Assembly (NCBI RefSeq): GCF_003150675.1
Contig: NZ_QGGB01000010.1
Span: 62,001-126,000, forward strand
Reading direction: 5' to 3'
From: Rhodohalobacter mucosus
GTDB taxonomy: Bacteria > Bacteroidota > Rhodothermia > Balneolales > Balneolaceae
DNA length: 64,000 nucleotides
The notes beneath the pieces were generated by a model, which did no database searches, was not told the DNA's origin, and saw only the letters and a list, made by a program, of their open reading frames with translations. The stretch's first letter is position 1, and each line of letters begins with the position of its first letter. The position numbers and the translations under genes are program-made. Below are positions 1 through 8,645 of the stretch, in pieces.

Positions 1-165
1 CTGAGCCAGCTCTTCCACCTCATCTTCGTCTCTCTCAAACCGGCGCACCACATGAAACACCACCGGCGCGTACCGGTCAATAAGCACGCTATACCGATCT
101 CTGGAACCGTTCAGGATCTTATCAATTATCTCAAACTCCGATTTCTTCAGTTCATCCGAATTCAT
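1..165 (-). CDS. ECF-type RNA polymerase sigma factor, N-terminal part (cut by window edge)
   Basis: The first 55 codons of a leftward gene are present; the rest lies outside the window. The visible protein begins MNSDELKKSEFEIIDKIL and continues into a sigma-70 region 2 pattern: an RDRYSVLIDRYAPVVFHVV stretch followed by an acidic ERDEDEVEELAQ segment, which in this family becomes the 'D.vQ.vF' core-binding helix. ECF sigma factors direct RNA polymerase to small regulons, often under control of an anti-sigma factor. The partner cannot be seen here. The gene is divergent from the M20-like gene, with a 192-base gap between them. The start is the only ATG in frame near the beginning of the similarity. 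Sigma identity is fairly sure; the subgroup is unknown. Confidence 0.75.
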   Translation of the reverse strand, partial: MNSDELKKSEFEIIDKILNGSRDRYSVLIDRYAPVVFHVVRRFERDEDEVEELAQ

Positions 166-357
166 GAGCGGAACGCTGTCGCGGGTACTTTGTAAACGTG
201 TGACGATGCAGTTTCAGAAAGGTTACCAAATAATATCCAAAATTTATATTCGAAGAGGCTCTACCAAAGAAGCGCTTTCACATGTTTTCCTGAATGATGT
301 CCCAAAATTTAGCATTTTATATGTCTAAAGAGACGTCTCACTTATTAATCAATCATC

Positions 358-1515
358 ATGAAAAACAACCAACTGCTTAAAAAGCTTCCCGACCTGGAGG
401 AGAGGCTAAAGGGGTTTAAAGAAGTGATTCTGGCCAATCTGGTGATGCTGGGGGAAATTGCAGCACCCACTTTTGAAGAAGCCGACCGAATAGAATTTTT
501 ACTTAACCGTTTCAATGAGGCCGATCTTACCGAGTCGTCGATCGATGACGGCGGTAACGGCATCGGTTTTCTGGAGGGTAAAAACGGAGATCAGGGAATT
601 TTAATCAATGCACACGCCGATACGGTTTTTTCATCCAAAACCGATCATACGATGCAGGTACTGGGTGATCGCATAAGCGGTCCCGGAGTAGCTGACAACA
701 GTCTCGGAATGGCGATTCTTGCAACCCTTCCCTACATATTAAGCGAGCTCGAGATAGAGCTGAACCACGATCTGATTTTGCTTGGCGGTACAAAAAGCCT
801 GGGCCGGGGTGACCTGCAGGGAATCCGCTTTTTCCTGAACAATCACAACTTCAACCTTTCACATGCACTCTGTATTGAGGGTGTTGAACTGGGGCGGCTT
901 AGCTATACCTCTATCGGCATGCTACGGGGAGAAATTACCTGCAAGGTTCCTGAAAGCTACGACTGGTCGCGCTTCGGTGATGCAAGTGCAATTCTGACTC
1001 TTAACGAAGTAATCAATAAAATTAATGATATCCGCCTTCCGAAACGGCCGCGAACCAGTATTGTGATGGGCTCCATTAATGGCGGAACTTCATTCAATAC
1101 CATCGCCAAAGACGCTACGCTGCGATTCGAGGTTCGGTCCGAATCGCAGGACGTTGTGCATTCAACAGGGCAAACTATCGAAGACATCGTTATGGAGGTA
1201 TCTTCCAAAACCGGTGACGAAGTGGAACTGGATATTTTTGCGCGCAGGAAACCGGGCGGTATTCCGTATGCACACCCTCTTAACAAGTGCGCACGCGACG
1301 TCATGAAAACACTGGATATTGAACCCAGGCTGGCACCCAGTATATCTGAACTTGCCGCTCTGATAGACAAAAAAATCCCGGCCCTTACTCTGGGCATCAC
1401 AACCGGCGACAACATGCAGAAAACCAATGAAACCATCTGGATTGAGCCGATATTTAAAGGTCTGGCCCAGCTAATCGGAATTTTAATTGCAATTGACGGA
1501 GGGCGCTGTGAATAA
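358..1515 (+). CDS. M20-family metallopeptidase homologue with degenerate active site
   Basis: This 385-residue protein follows the M20 peptidase/deacylase plan. It has a metal motif HADTV (H86, D88), a bridging Asp in GPGVADNSLG (D113), an IEG third-ligand position (E174), a lid/dimer domain with GSINGGTSFNTIA, and a return to the catalytic domain with KKIPALTLGITTG. Key residues are missing. The usual GEEG pair (catalytic base plus ligand) reads GTKS at 144-147, the lid motif GGHSWG reads PESYDW, and the C-terminal HT.DEW ligand region reads QKTNETIW. Hydrolysis therefore looks unlikely, and a binding or scaffold role is possible. The gene heads a three-gene unit: its stop lies inside the start of the glucosyl-3-phosphoglycerate synthase gene, so the two are probably translationally coupled. 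The fold is confident; any function is unknown. Confidence 0.7.
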   Translation: MKNNQLLKKLPDLEERLKGFKEVILANLVMLGEIAAPTFEEADRIEFLLNRFNEADLTESSIDDGGNGIGFLEGKNGDQGILINAHADTVFSSKTDHTMQVLGDRISGPGVADNSLGMAILATLPYILSELEIELNHDLILLGGTKSLGRGDLQGIRFFLNNHNFNLSHALCIEGVELGRLSYTSIGMLRGEITCKVPESYDWSRFGDASAILTLNEVINKINDIRLPKRPRTSIVMGSINGGTSFNTIAKDATLRFEVRSESQDVVHSTGQTIEDIVMEVSSKTGDEVELDIFARRKPGGIPYAHPLNKCARDVMKTLDIEPRLAPSISELAALIDKKIPALTLGITTGDNMQKTNETIWIEPIFKGLAQLIGILIAIDGGRCE

Positions 1516-2479
1516 TCTTCAGGAATGGATTGACAAAAATACGTACCACCACTCCCAGTTTTGGGACCTTAAAAAACTGGTTGAAACCAAGGAAAAGCTG
1601 GGGCTGACCATCTCACTCTGCCTGCCCACACTGAACGAAGAGAAAACCGTAGGTAAGGAGATTATCGTTTTTAAATCGGAACTGATGAACCGCTACCCGC
1701 TGATTGATGAAATTGCGGTGATCGACTCGGGTTCGGAAGACAATACGCTTGAAGTGGCAAGGAGCTATGGCGCCGATACCTATCTGTCAGCTGATATTCT
1801 TCCCAATCTTGAGCCGAAAATGGGTAAGGGTGAAAACCTGTGGAAAGCCATCTATCAGCTCACCGGCGACATTATTGTATATGTGGATGCAGACATCAGC
1901 AATATCCACCCTCGATTCGTGTATGGACTGGTGGCTCCGCTGATTTATCGTGAAGAGGTTAAATATGTGAAAGCTTTTTATGACCGGCCGCTTGCCATTT
2001 CAGGCAGCGTAAGAGCTTCGGGAGGCGGACGCGTTACCGAAATTCTTGTCAGGCCGCTTTTTTCACTCTTCTTTCCGGAACTGACTACCATTATTCAACC
2101 ACTTTCGGGAGAGTATGCCGTTCGACGTGAGGTGCTTGAACAGATTGCATTTCCCATCGGGTTCGGTGTGGAAACTTCACATCTGATCGATGTACACCAT
2201 AAATTCGGGCTTGAAGCATTCGCGCAGACCGATCTGGACAAGCGAGTTCACGAAAATAAGCCGACTATATCTCTCGGCAAGATGTCGTTCGGCATCCTGC
2301 AGACCTTTATCAAGCGCGCCAAAGCCCTTGGAATTCTGGAAAAAGCAGATCATGAAACGATTATGCGCCAGTTTCAGGTCACCAAAGATCACTATGAGCA
2401 GAATCTGATTGAGATCGTTGAAGAGGAGCGTCCGCCCATGATTGAAATTGAGGAGTACCGAAAAAAATTCAAAAAATGA
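1508..2479 (+). CDS. gpgS: Glucosyl-3-phosphoglycerate synthase (GT81 family)
   Basis: This enzyme transfers glucose from an NDP-glucose donor to 3-phosphoglycerate, the first step of glucosylglycerate synthesis; it is cytosolic. The protein (about 323 residues) is a GT-A fold glycosyltransferase. It shows SLCLPTLNEEKTVGKE at the nucleotide end, a metal-binding DAD in VYVDADIS, and the family blocks YVKAFYDRP, GGGRVTEILVRPL and QPLSGEYA. A longer reading frame opens at a TTG at 1487. The GTG at 1508 is preferred because a GGAGGG Shine-Dalgarno sits 5-6 bases before it, and it gives an 8-base overlap with the upstream gene. The downstream HAD gene overlaps this stop by 4 bases. A mannosyl enzyme is possible, but the motifs fit GpgS better. 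Confidence 0.88.
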   Translation: MNNLQEWIDKNTYHHSQFWDLKKLVETKEKLGLTISLCLPTLNEEKTVGKEIIVFKSELMNRYPLIDEIAVIDSGSEDNTLEVARSYGADTYLSADILPNLEPKMGKGENLWKAIYQLTGDIIVYVDADISNIHPRFVYGLVAPLIYREEVKYVKAFYDRPLAISGSVRASGGGRVTEILVRPLFSLFFPELTTIIQPLSGEYAVRREVLEQIAFPIGFGVETSHLIDVHHKFGLEAFAQTDLDKRVHENKPTISLGKMSFGILQTFIKRAKALGILEKADHETIMRQFQVTKDHYEQNLIEIVEEERPPMIEIEEYRKKFKK

Positions 2480-3393
2480 GTGAAACGGGTCCTGTTGATC
2501 AAGAGCTGAAACAGCGGTTTCGGAAACTGTCATCACCCATGGATGCGATCCCGACAGATACCGAATCCAGTCTGCAAAAACTAAGCGGAATACGCTTTGT
2601 TATGTACGATTTTTACGGTACGCTGTTTTTATCGGGTGTAGGTGATATCGGTATTGACGACGGCACATCCGACGCAGCGCTTATGAACGATGCTCTCGAG
2701 GGTGCCGGTATATCACTCAGAGATAAAAAAGCAGGTGAAAGGTCCCTATATCTGTACAATAGTGTGGTCGATGATGCTGTCAACCGCCTCAGACAAGAGG
2801 GTATTCAGACTCCTGAACCCGATATTCGTGAGATTTGGAGTACGGTTCTGGAACACCTGGTGTCCGAAAACCTGGTCGGCCCGATTGAAACTGCAGAGGC
2901 TGAAACGGCCATACGCATCTCCGTGGAATTTGAAGCGCGGATGAACCCGGTATGGCCGGTTGATGATGCAGCAGCAACCTTAAGGCACCTGAAAGAGCGC
3001 GGACTTCGACAGGGAATCATTTCCAACTCCCAGTTTTACACACCACTTGTTCTTGAGGCACTGATGGGAAAATCAATGACTGAACTGGGATTTGACCGCC
3101 GGCTTCTGCACTGGTCATTCAAAGAAAAAATGAAAAAGCCGGATATCGAATTTTACAGAAGATTTCTGGACAAAATGACCGCTGCCTTTCCGGAATCCCT
3201 GCCCAACGAAGTGCTCTATGTCGGAAACGACATGCTCAAGGATATCTGGCCGGCCGCATCGCTCGGCATGAAAACCGCTTTGTTTGCAGGTGACAGCCGA
3301 TCCCTGAAGTGGCGGAAAGAGGATGACCGCTGCAAAGATCTGGAACCGGATGTAATCATAACCAACTTCAGTCAGCTGCACGGTGTGGTTTAA
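2476..3393 (+). CDS. HAD-superfamily hydrolase, probable glucosyl-3-phosphoglycerate phosphatase
   Basis: A 305-residue haloacid-dehalogenase-type hydrolase. Motif I is DFYGTLF with the nucleophile Asp at 45; motif II is ISNS; a motif III lysine lies in KEKMKKPD; and motif IV is GNDMLKDIWPAASLGM. Its ATG overlaps the gpgS stop by 4 bases, so its product is expected to act with GpgS. The obvious job is removing phosphate from glucosyl-3-phosphoglycerate to give glucosylglycerate, a role filled by unrelated or HAD-type phosphatases in other organisms. One caution: the second Asp of the usual phosphatase DxD is Tyr here (D-F-Y), a form also seen in dehalogenase-like members, so phosphatase activity is not guaranteed. 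It is convergent with the permease gene, and the two stops overlap by 4 bases. The family is sure; the substrate is inferred from context. Confidence 0.72.
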   Translation: MSETGPVDQELKQRFRKLSSPMDAIPTDTESSLQKLSGIRFVMYDFYGTLFLSGVGDIGIDDGTSDAALMNDALEGAGISLRDKKAGERSLYLYNSVVDDAVNRLRQEGIQTPEPDIREIWSTVLEHLVSENLVGPIETAEAETAIRISVEFEARMNPVWPVDDAAATLRHLKERGLRQGIISNSQFYTPLVLEALMGKSMTELGFDRRLLHWSFKEKMKKPDIEFYRRFLDKMTAAFPESLPNEVLYVGNDMLKDIWPAASLGMKTALFAGDSRSLKWRKEDDRCKDLEPDVIITNFSQLHGVV

Positions 3394-4769
3394 TTCTGAT
3401 CAGACTGACCTGAACCGGTGCCGTTCTGTTTCCGTGCAAAAAAGTAGAGGCCTGTACCGATTACAATAAAGAGTGCGGTGAGCCAGATCGAATGAAAACT
3501 CACCTGAAGCATAAGCCAGATACATGCCAGAATTCCCAACACCGGAATGAGCAGACCTCCTTTTAATCGAAATCCACTCCCCTCAAATACAGGCCGCAGC
3601 ACCGGTACGGCACCGCATGTAATGATGTAAAGAAATAGCCTGGAAAGAACCGTCATAGCAGCGAGGAATGTAAACGAACCCAGCGCGGCTCCGATAAAGG
3701 CAAACACACCATAAAAAAGAATTGAGTTTGCAGGTGTGAGCCATCCCGGATGAACCTTGCCAAACCATTTTGGAAGCCAGCCCTCCAGAGCCATGGCGTA
3801 GGTAAGACGCGGCGCAGAGAAGAGGGATCCAATCAGGTTGCCTGTTACGGATGTAACCACTCCAATCATCAGAATCACGGCTCCCGCAGCTCCGAAAAGC
3901 ACTGCAGACGCATCGAGCAGCGGTGAAGAAGACGATGCGAGATCACTGACAGCTGACTCTGCGGTAAGCTGTATGAGCATGTAAAGCACCACAGTTGCGC
4001 CCAAACCGTAAAGCAGCGCCAAAGGCATATCCCGCTCCGGACGCCGGGTCTCTCCTGCCGGTACCACAGCGCCTTCAAATCCCACAAAAGCGTAAATCAG
4101 AAGAAGGGCCGCTGCCCCGAGATCACTGACAGGCGGCACAGTGGTCGTAAAAGAGGGCAGCATTTCCGTTCCGAGAAGAGCCAGGCCGCCAAAAACAAGA
4201 AAGATGAGCACTGAAAATTTCAAAACAGTAAACAGTGCAAGCGAACGTATAGACTCCAGCGAACCCAGCATATTTATCAGGGTCAGTCCACCGATGATCA
4301 CCGCAAGCGAAATTATTCTGCCGGCACCCTCGGCGGCCGGCTCCAGAAAATATCCGATACTGTCGACAAGCAATACGGAATTTGCCGCAAATGAAATGAG
4401 ACGTGCCACATAAAACAGCCATCCCGCCTGAAAACCTATAAACGGTCCAAAAGCTTCACTTCCATACCGTATCGGCCCGCCCGTTCCACGGAAATAACTT
4501 CCCAGCTCGGCAAAACAGAGAATCACAGGAAGCATAAGCAGTGCGCAGAGTGCGTAAATCCATATGCTGTACTCTCCTGCAAGCGCATATGCACCGCTCG
4601 GAAGGCCAAAAATTCCTGCGCCCACAAATCCATTAACAACCAACAGCCAAAGGCCCCACAAACCCAGATTTCGGGGCAGTTTCTCGCTTTTATTCTTTAT
4701 CAGAGGTGCTTTTTTCAACGTGGTACAAGAATATTCAATTTGTGAGTGGCCCGGCTTCTGCAGCCGCAA
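3390..4769 (-). CDS. APC-superfamily amino acid/polyamine-type permease
   Basis: A 459-residue integral membrane protein with about 12 hydrophobic segments. The APC signature lies in the first helix (WLLVVNGFVGAGIFGLPSG), followed by FAELGSYFRGTGGP. Later blocks include YAFVGFEGAVVPAGETRRPERDMP and a loop with APRLTYAMALEGWLPKWFGKVHP, both typical of amino acid permeases. It would import a small solute across the inner membrane with a proton or sodium ion. It lies 132 bases downstream of the sugar phosphorylase on the same strand, so the two may share a transcript, but no sugar or glycerate specificity can be read from the sequence. The N-terminal 30 residues are poorly conserved in style, and the true start may be an internal TTG nearer the first helix. 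Confidence 0.8.
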   Translation of the reverse strand: MRLQKPGHSQIEYSCTTLKKAPLIKNKSEKLPRNLGLWGLWLLVVNGFVGAGIFGLPSGAYALAGEYSIWIYALCALLMLPVILCFAELGSYFRGTGGPIRYGSEAFGPFIGFQAGWLFYVARLISFAANSVLLVDSIGYFLEPAAEGAGRIISLAVIIGGLTLINMLGSLESIRSLALFTVLKFSVLIFLVFGGLALLGTEMLPSFTTTVPPVSDLGAAALLLIYAFVGFEGAVVPAGETRRPERDMPLALLYGLGATVVLYMLIQLTAESAVSDLASSSSPLLDASAVLFGAAGAVILMIGVVTSVTGNLIGSLFSAPRLTYAMALEGWLPKWFGKVHPGWLTPANSILFYGVFAFIGAALGSFTFLAAMTVLSRLFLYIITCGAVPVLRPVFEGSGFRLKGGLLIPVLGILACIWLMLQVSFHSIWLTALFIVIGTGLYFFARKQNGTGSGQSDQN

Positions 4770-4901
4770 TATAAAGGAATCCGGCCTGATCAGGGAAAAG
4801 AGTGGTCAAAATTATGATAAACTCCCGCCCTATTAAACTATCCATTCTCCTTTGTTCTGTTCATCCGGTTCATTGCACTTCCCTTTTGCCCATTCCGGGC
4901 G

Positions 4902-6650
4902 TTACACCTTAATCCACAACACCGTAAAGGAGCTGACCGTGAGAGTGCCATCTTTCAGCACTTCCTTGCCTGAAATGATATCACTGTAGGATTGATCGGG
5001 ACGTAATGGCAAATCGGGACTTTCCGCTTCAATCTGGACCTCATCACCGGTTACGTTTGCCACAACCAGAACGCGTTCCGTCTCTTCCGGGTCCCATCTT
5101 TCGAAACAGAAAAGCGATGGGTCCACCTGATGAACCTTCTGCCCGCCAAAAGGGTGAAAAGCCGGGTGGTGCCATCTTTTTGATATCATATCGGTCATGC
5201 GGCCAAAAATACGGCTGGTGGTACTATCGGGATCCGTAAGCTCGTCCATCAGCTCCTCGTAATACCATTTTTTCCGGTTGATGGATCGATAGCGGCCGGT
5301 TAAGGCTACACCCTGCACATTGTTTCGTGTAGCAGTAAGGTTATGGAAGTAAATACCGGGTACTCCCTGAAGGCTCATAGCGATAATCTGTGAACAGATG
5401 TACTTCTTCTCCTGCCTTATATCAGATCCATTCCCGTCACCGAACGCGTCAAAATAGGTTATATTCAACTCGTAGGGACTCAGGGATCCGTCCTGATTCA
5501 TCTTTTCGGATACAAAACCGCCTTTTTTTCGAATTTCATTAATTAAAAGATCAAACTCCTCAGCGGGTACCAATCCTTCCAGAGGCCTTACTCCAATACC
5601 GTCATGAGAGGCAGTAAAATTAAAATAGGTGCAGTTTTCGGGCAAGGGTTCCAGTGAGAGTGCCCATTCTGTGAGATAATGTGCATTTTCACTCATTAGT
5701 GCGTGCAGCAACAAAGGCGGCAGGCTAAACTGATACACCATGTGCGCCTCATCTCCATCGCCAAAGTAGCTGATGTTCTCTTTATGTGGCACGTTTGTTT
5801 CTGTGATGAGTGTAGTTTGAGGCGCATAGCTATCGACTATCGTCCGGAAGAGTTTTACGATCTCATGGGTTTCATCCAGGTGGATGCAGGACGTACCGAT
5901 CTCTTTCCAGATAAATGCGACCGCATCAAGCCTGACAACGGAGATTCCCTTACTGAGATAGAAAAGAAAGATGTCGATGTATTGAAACAGGACTTCGGGA
6001 TTAGCAAAGTTCACATCCACCTGATCATCGCTGAATGTGCACCAGACAAATTTTTCGCCCTCTTCGGTGTGAACCGGCGTGAGAAGAGGTGAACTGCGCG
6101 GCCGAACCACACTCGAAAGGTCCGTGGATGGGTCCACTTCAATAAAATAGTCGGTATAGGGCTCCTCCTTATTCAGGTACCCCTGGAACCAGCGGCTGTA
6201 ACGTGACGTGTGATTCATAACGAGATCGGCCATCAGCCGAAAATCGCCGCTCATCTTCTCAATATCATCCCATCCACCGAGACGTGCATCCACACGTTTA
6301 TAATTCACAACGGAGAAACCGTCATCTGAAGAGCTTGGGAAAAAGGGCAGGATATGCACATTATCAATCAACCCCTTGAGTTTACGCTTCAAAAAATGGT
6401 GCTGTTTCGACAATTTGGAAACAGCTTCTCCCCTTTCGGGCTGAACCATGTCGCCGTATGTGATCAGGATCTGGTCCTGGTGGGTCCACACATCGTCAAA
6501 TGATACTTTTTCCACCGGTTCCAGACCGTATGTATCCATTAATTTGCCTGTCTCTTCAATCAGCAATTCCGGATCCATGTCCGGATAGATAATATTGAAG
6601 TGCTTGCGAAATTTCTTCTGAAGAATTTCGGGGATCTTTGAGCTGCTCAT
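4902..6650 (-). CDS. GH13_18 glycoside phosphorylase, probable glucosylglycerate phosphorylase
   Basis: A 582-residue cytosolic enzyme of the sucrose-phosphorylase-like GH13_18 subfamily, with no signal peptide. The catalytic residues are visible: nucleophile D242 in VVRLDAVAFIWK, acid/base E284 in LITETNVPH, and transition-state Asp 350 in ASHDGIGVRPLEGL. The DGIGVRPLEG block and the length match the branch containing glucosylglycerate phosphorylase (the YcjM-like group) better than true sucrose phosphorylase. That enzyme uses phosphate to release glucose-1-phosphate and glycerate. The assignment is strengthened by gpgS less than 3 kb away. The cell would then both make and recycle the osmolyte. 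A sucrose or other glucoside phosphorylase remains possible. The gene is divergent from the sigma-54 activator gene across a 157-base gap that must hold both promoters. Confidence 0.78.
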   Translation of the reverse strand: MSSSKIPEILQKKFRKHFNIIYPDMDPELLIEETGKLMDTYGLEPVEKVSFDDVWTHQDQILITYGDMVQPERGEAVSKLSKQHHFLKRKLKGLIDNVHILPFFPSSSDDGFSVVNYKRVDARLGGWDDIEKMSGDFRLMADLVMNHTSRYSRWFQGYLNKEEPYTDYFIEVDPSTDLSSVVRPRSSPLLTPVHTEEGEKFVWCTFSDDQVDVNFANPEVLFQYIDIFLFYLSKGISVVRLDAVAFIWKEIGTSCIHLDETHEIVKLFRTIVDSYAPQTTLITETNVPHKENISYFGDGDEAHMVYQFSLPPLLLHALMSENAHYLTEWALSLEPLPENCTYFNFTASHDGIGVRPLEGLVPAEEFDLLINEIRKKGGFVSEKMNQDGSLSPYELNITYFDAFGDGNGSDIRQEKKYICSQIIAMSLQGVPGIYFHNLTATRNNVQGVALTGRYRSINRKKWYYEELMDELTDPDSTTSRIFGRMTDMISKRWHHPAFHPFGGQKVHQVDPSLFCFERWDPEETERVLVVANVTGDEVQIEAESPDLPLRPDQSYSDIISGKEVLKDGTLTVSSFTVLWIKV

Positions 6651-6807
6651 AGATGATTTTTTTTATATCTCAGTTAACAAACGATCTTTTAGGCAAAATG
6701 TAAAGGGATTTTGAAGCAGCAGGAAAAAATGATCGTCAATCGATAAAAGCTTTCTATGGCAAGAATTGAATCTTTCTTACCTTTAAGATTCAAGAAAAAC
6801 GAATACT

Positions 6808-8103
6808 ATGGACAGGGAAGCACTACAGGAACGGTACGGAATCACCGGTGAGTCGGCAGCCATTCGTCAGGTTGTGGATAAAATCATGCAGGTTGCGGGC
6901 ACCGATATCACTGTTTTGCTGCAGGGCGAGAGCGGAGTTGGAAAGGATGTTACAGCCCGTGCCATCCACGCACTCAGCAACAGAAAAAGAAATAACCTGG
7001 TGATAGTGAACTGTGGTGCCATTCCGGAAGGTATCATCGAAAGTGAGCTTTTCGGGCATGAAAAGGGATCTTTTACCGGCGCACATGAGTCGCGCAAAGG
7101 CTATTTTGAAAAAGCTGACGGTGGCACCATTTTCCTTGATGAAATTGGTGACACTCCCAAAAATATACAGGTTAAGCTGCTTCGCGTGCTTGAAAGCGGT
7201 GAGTTTTTCAGGGTTGGGTCAAGCAAGATGTACACGTGCGATGTCCGGGTGATTGCGGCAACCAATCAGGACCTGTGGGAGCTTGTCAGAGAGGGGAAAT
7301 TCCGGGAAGATCTTTACTACCGCCTCGACACCGTTAAAATTAAGCTGCCCCCGCTTCGTGAAAGAAAAGAGGATATTATTCCCATTTTCAAAAAGTTTGT
7401 AAATGAGTTTTCCTCAAAATACGATTCTGTGTTCAAAGGTTTTTCTGATGAGGCCCGGGAACTGCTCACAAGCTATCGCTGGCCCGGAAACGTCCGGGAG
7501 TTACGCAATGTGGCAGAACAGCTTGTAGTACTCGAAAAATCGCAATTTGTTGATAAAGATACCCTTCAAAAATACCTTAAGGGGCGCCAGCACCTCGGGT
7601 CTGCCGATAATCTACCCGTTCTGTCACGTCCTGAAGAGTCCGGCGGATTCGAAGAGGAAAAACATACCACAGGTGCCGATTCCAGCCTCATTTATCGGGC
7701 ACTACTGGAGATGAGAACTGATATCAGTGACCTGAAAAAGATGCTGGCGAATTTTCTATACTCCACTTTTTCCGATAAAAATATAAAAGCTTTGCCGTCT
7801 GCCGTTCCGCGGGATATTGATCCAAACGATATTTCAAGTCACCTTCGCGACCAGATGGAGAGCGAATCGCTCGGTATACGAACCTCAGACGAATCCGTTT
7901 TGACGGATGAGGATACGGAAGAGGCCAGTGACCTGGACGAATTTTTCAGCAGTGATGAAATCCCTTCAATAGAGGAGGCTGAAAAATTTCTGATACAGCA
8001 GGCCTTGAGGCGGTTTGAAGGCAACCGTCGGAAAGCATCCGAAGCCCTTGGTGTGAGTGAACGGACCCTTTACCGCAAACTGGATCAGTATGGCCTTCAA
8101 TAG
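6808..8103 (+). CDS. Sigma-54-dependent Fis-family transcriptional activator without receiver domain
   Basis: A 431-residue bacterial enhancer-binding protein. It starts directly with the AAA+ module: Walker A GESGVGKD (40-47), the sigma-54 contact loop GSFTGA (87-92, a mild variant of GAFTGA), Walker B GGTIFLDEIGD, and the arginine-finger region REDLYYRLDTVKIKLPPLRER. A long acidic linker (about 270-385) follows, and the protein ends in a Fis-type helix-turn-helix, NRRKASEALGVSERTLYRKL. With no N-terminal sensor, activity would be set by expression or by the linker. Its end overlaps the LptE gene by 14 bases. This pairing is, from memory, common in Bacteroidota and suggests a link to envelope biogenesis. 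No convincing -24/-12 promoter was found in the window, so its targets are unknown. Confidence 0.88.
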   Translation: MDREALQERYGITGESAAIRQVVDKIMQVAGTDITVLLQGESGVGKDVTARAIHALSNRKRNNLVIVNCGAIPEGIIESELFGHEKGSFTGAHESRKGYFEKADGGTIFLDEIGDTPKNIQVKLLRVLESGEFFRVGSSKMYTCDVRVIAATNQDLWELVREGKFREDLYYRLDTVKIKLPPLRERKEDIIPIFKKFVNEFSSKYDSVFKGFSDEARELLTSYRWPGNVRELRNVAEQLVVLEKSQFVDKDTLQKYLKGRQHLGSADNLPVLSRPEESGGFEEEKHTTGADSSLIYRALLEMRTDISDLKKMLANFLYSTFSDKNIKALPSAVPRDIDPNDISSHLRDQMESESLGIRTSDESVLTDEDTEEASDLDEFFSSDEIPSIEEAEKFLIQQALRRFEGNRRKASEALGVSERTLYRKLDQYGLQ

Positions 8104-8617
8104 AAAATCATTTCTAACATTGGCTGTCATTTTCACAGCCCTGATAACAGCAGCTGCGGGATGCGTAAGGTACAGCTTCACGGGAACTTCCATACCTGCG
8201 GAGGTTCGAACTATCTATATTCCCTTTTTCCCTGACCAGTCTCAAAGCGGCCTCGGCGACCTGAGCGACCGTCTAAACCAGGCTCTTGTTCAGCGCTTTA
8301 TCAATCAAAGCCGCCTGTCTCTTGAAAATGACCTGGAAAACGCCGATGCCTATATCGAGGGAGCCATTCAGAATTACGTTAACCGTCCCTTCAGCGTTGC
8401 CGGCAATGAACAGGCCAATCTGAATGAGGTACAGATCACGGTTCGTGCATTGTTTCAATATGCGGATGATGAGGAGCCTTTGTGGAATAAAAATTTCAGC
8501 GGAAATGCCACATACGATGTGCTTGACAATCCGGTGGACGGAGAAATTGAAGCGGCCCGGCAGGCCCTTGAGCAGATTGCAAACAATATGTTCAATGATG
8601 CAGTAAGCAATTGGTAA
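8090..8617 (+). CDS. lptE: LptE-like outer-membrane LPS-assembly lipoprotein
   Basis: A predicted 175-residue lipoprotein: a basic start (MAFNRK), a hydrophobic stretch, and a lipobox ending TAAAGC with the lipidated Cys at 25. The mature part begins RYSFTGTSIPAEVRTIYIPFF, the pattern of the Bacteroidota LptE family, in which LptE plugs the LptD barrel that inserts lipopolysaccharide into the outer membrane. A frame extends upstream to a GTG at 8057. The ATG at 8090 is preferred because it places the signal peptide correctly at the N-terminus. It overlaps the end of the sigma-54 activator gene by 14 bases and is followed 28 bases later by a TPR-like gene. The assignment rests on signal type, size and the start of the mature protein. 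Confidence 0.78.
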   Translation: MAFNRKSFLTLAVIFTALITAAAGCVRYSFTGTSIPAEVRTIYIPFFPDQSQSGLGDLSDRLNQALVQRFINQSRLSLENDLENADAYIEGAIQNYVNRPFSVAGNEQANLNEVQITVRALFQYADDEEPLWNKNFSGNATYDVLDNPVDGEIEAARQALEQIANNMFNDAVSNW

Positions 8618-8645
8618 CTTAATCACTCATTTCATACCATTGAGC

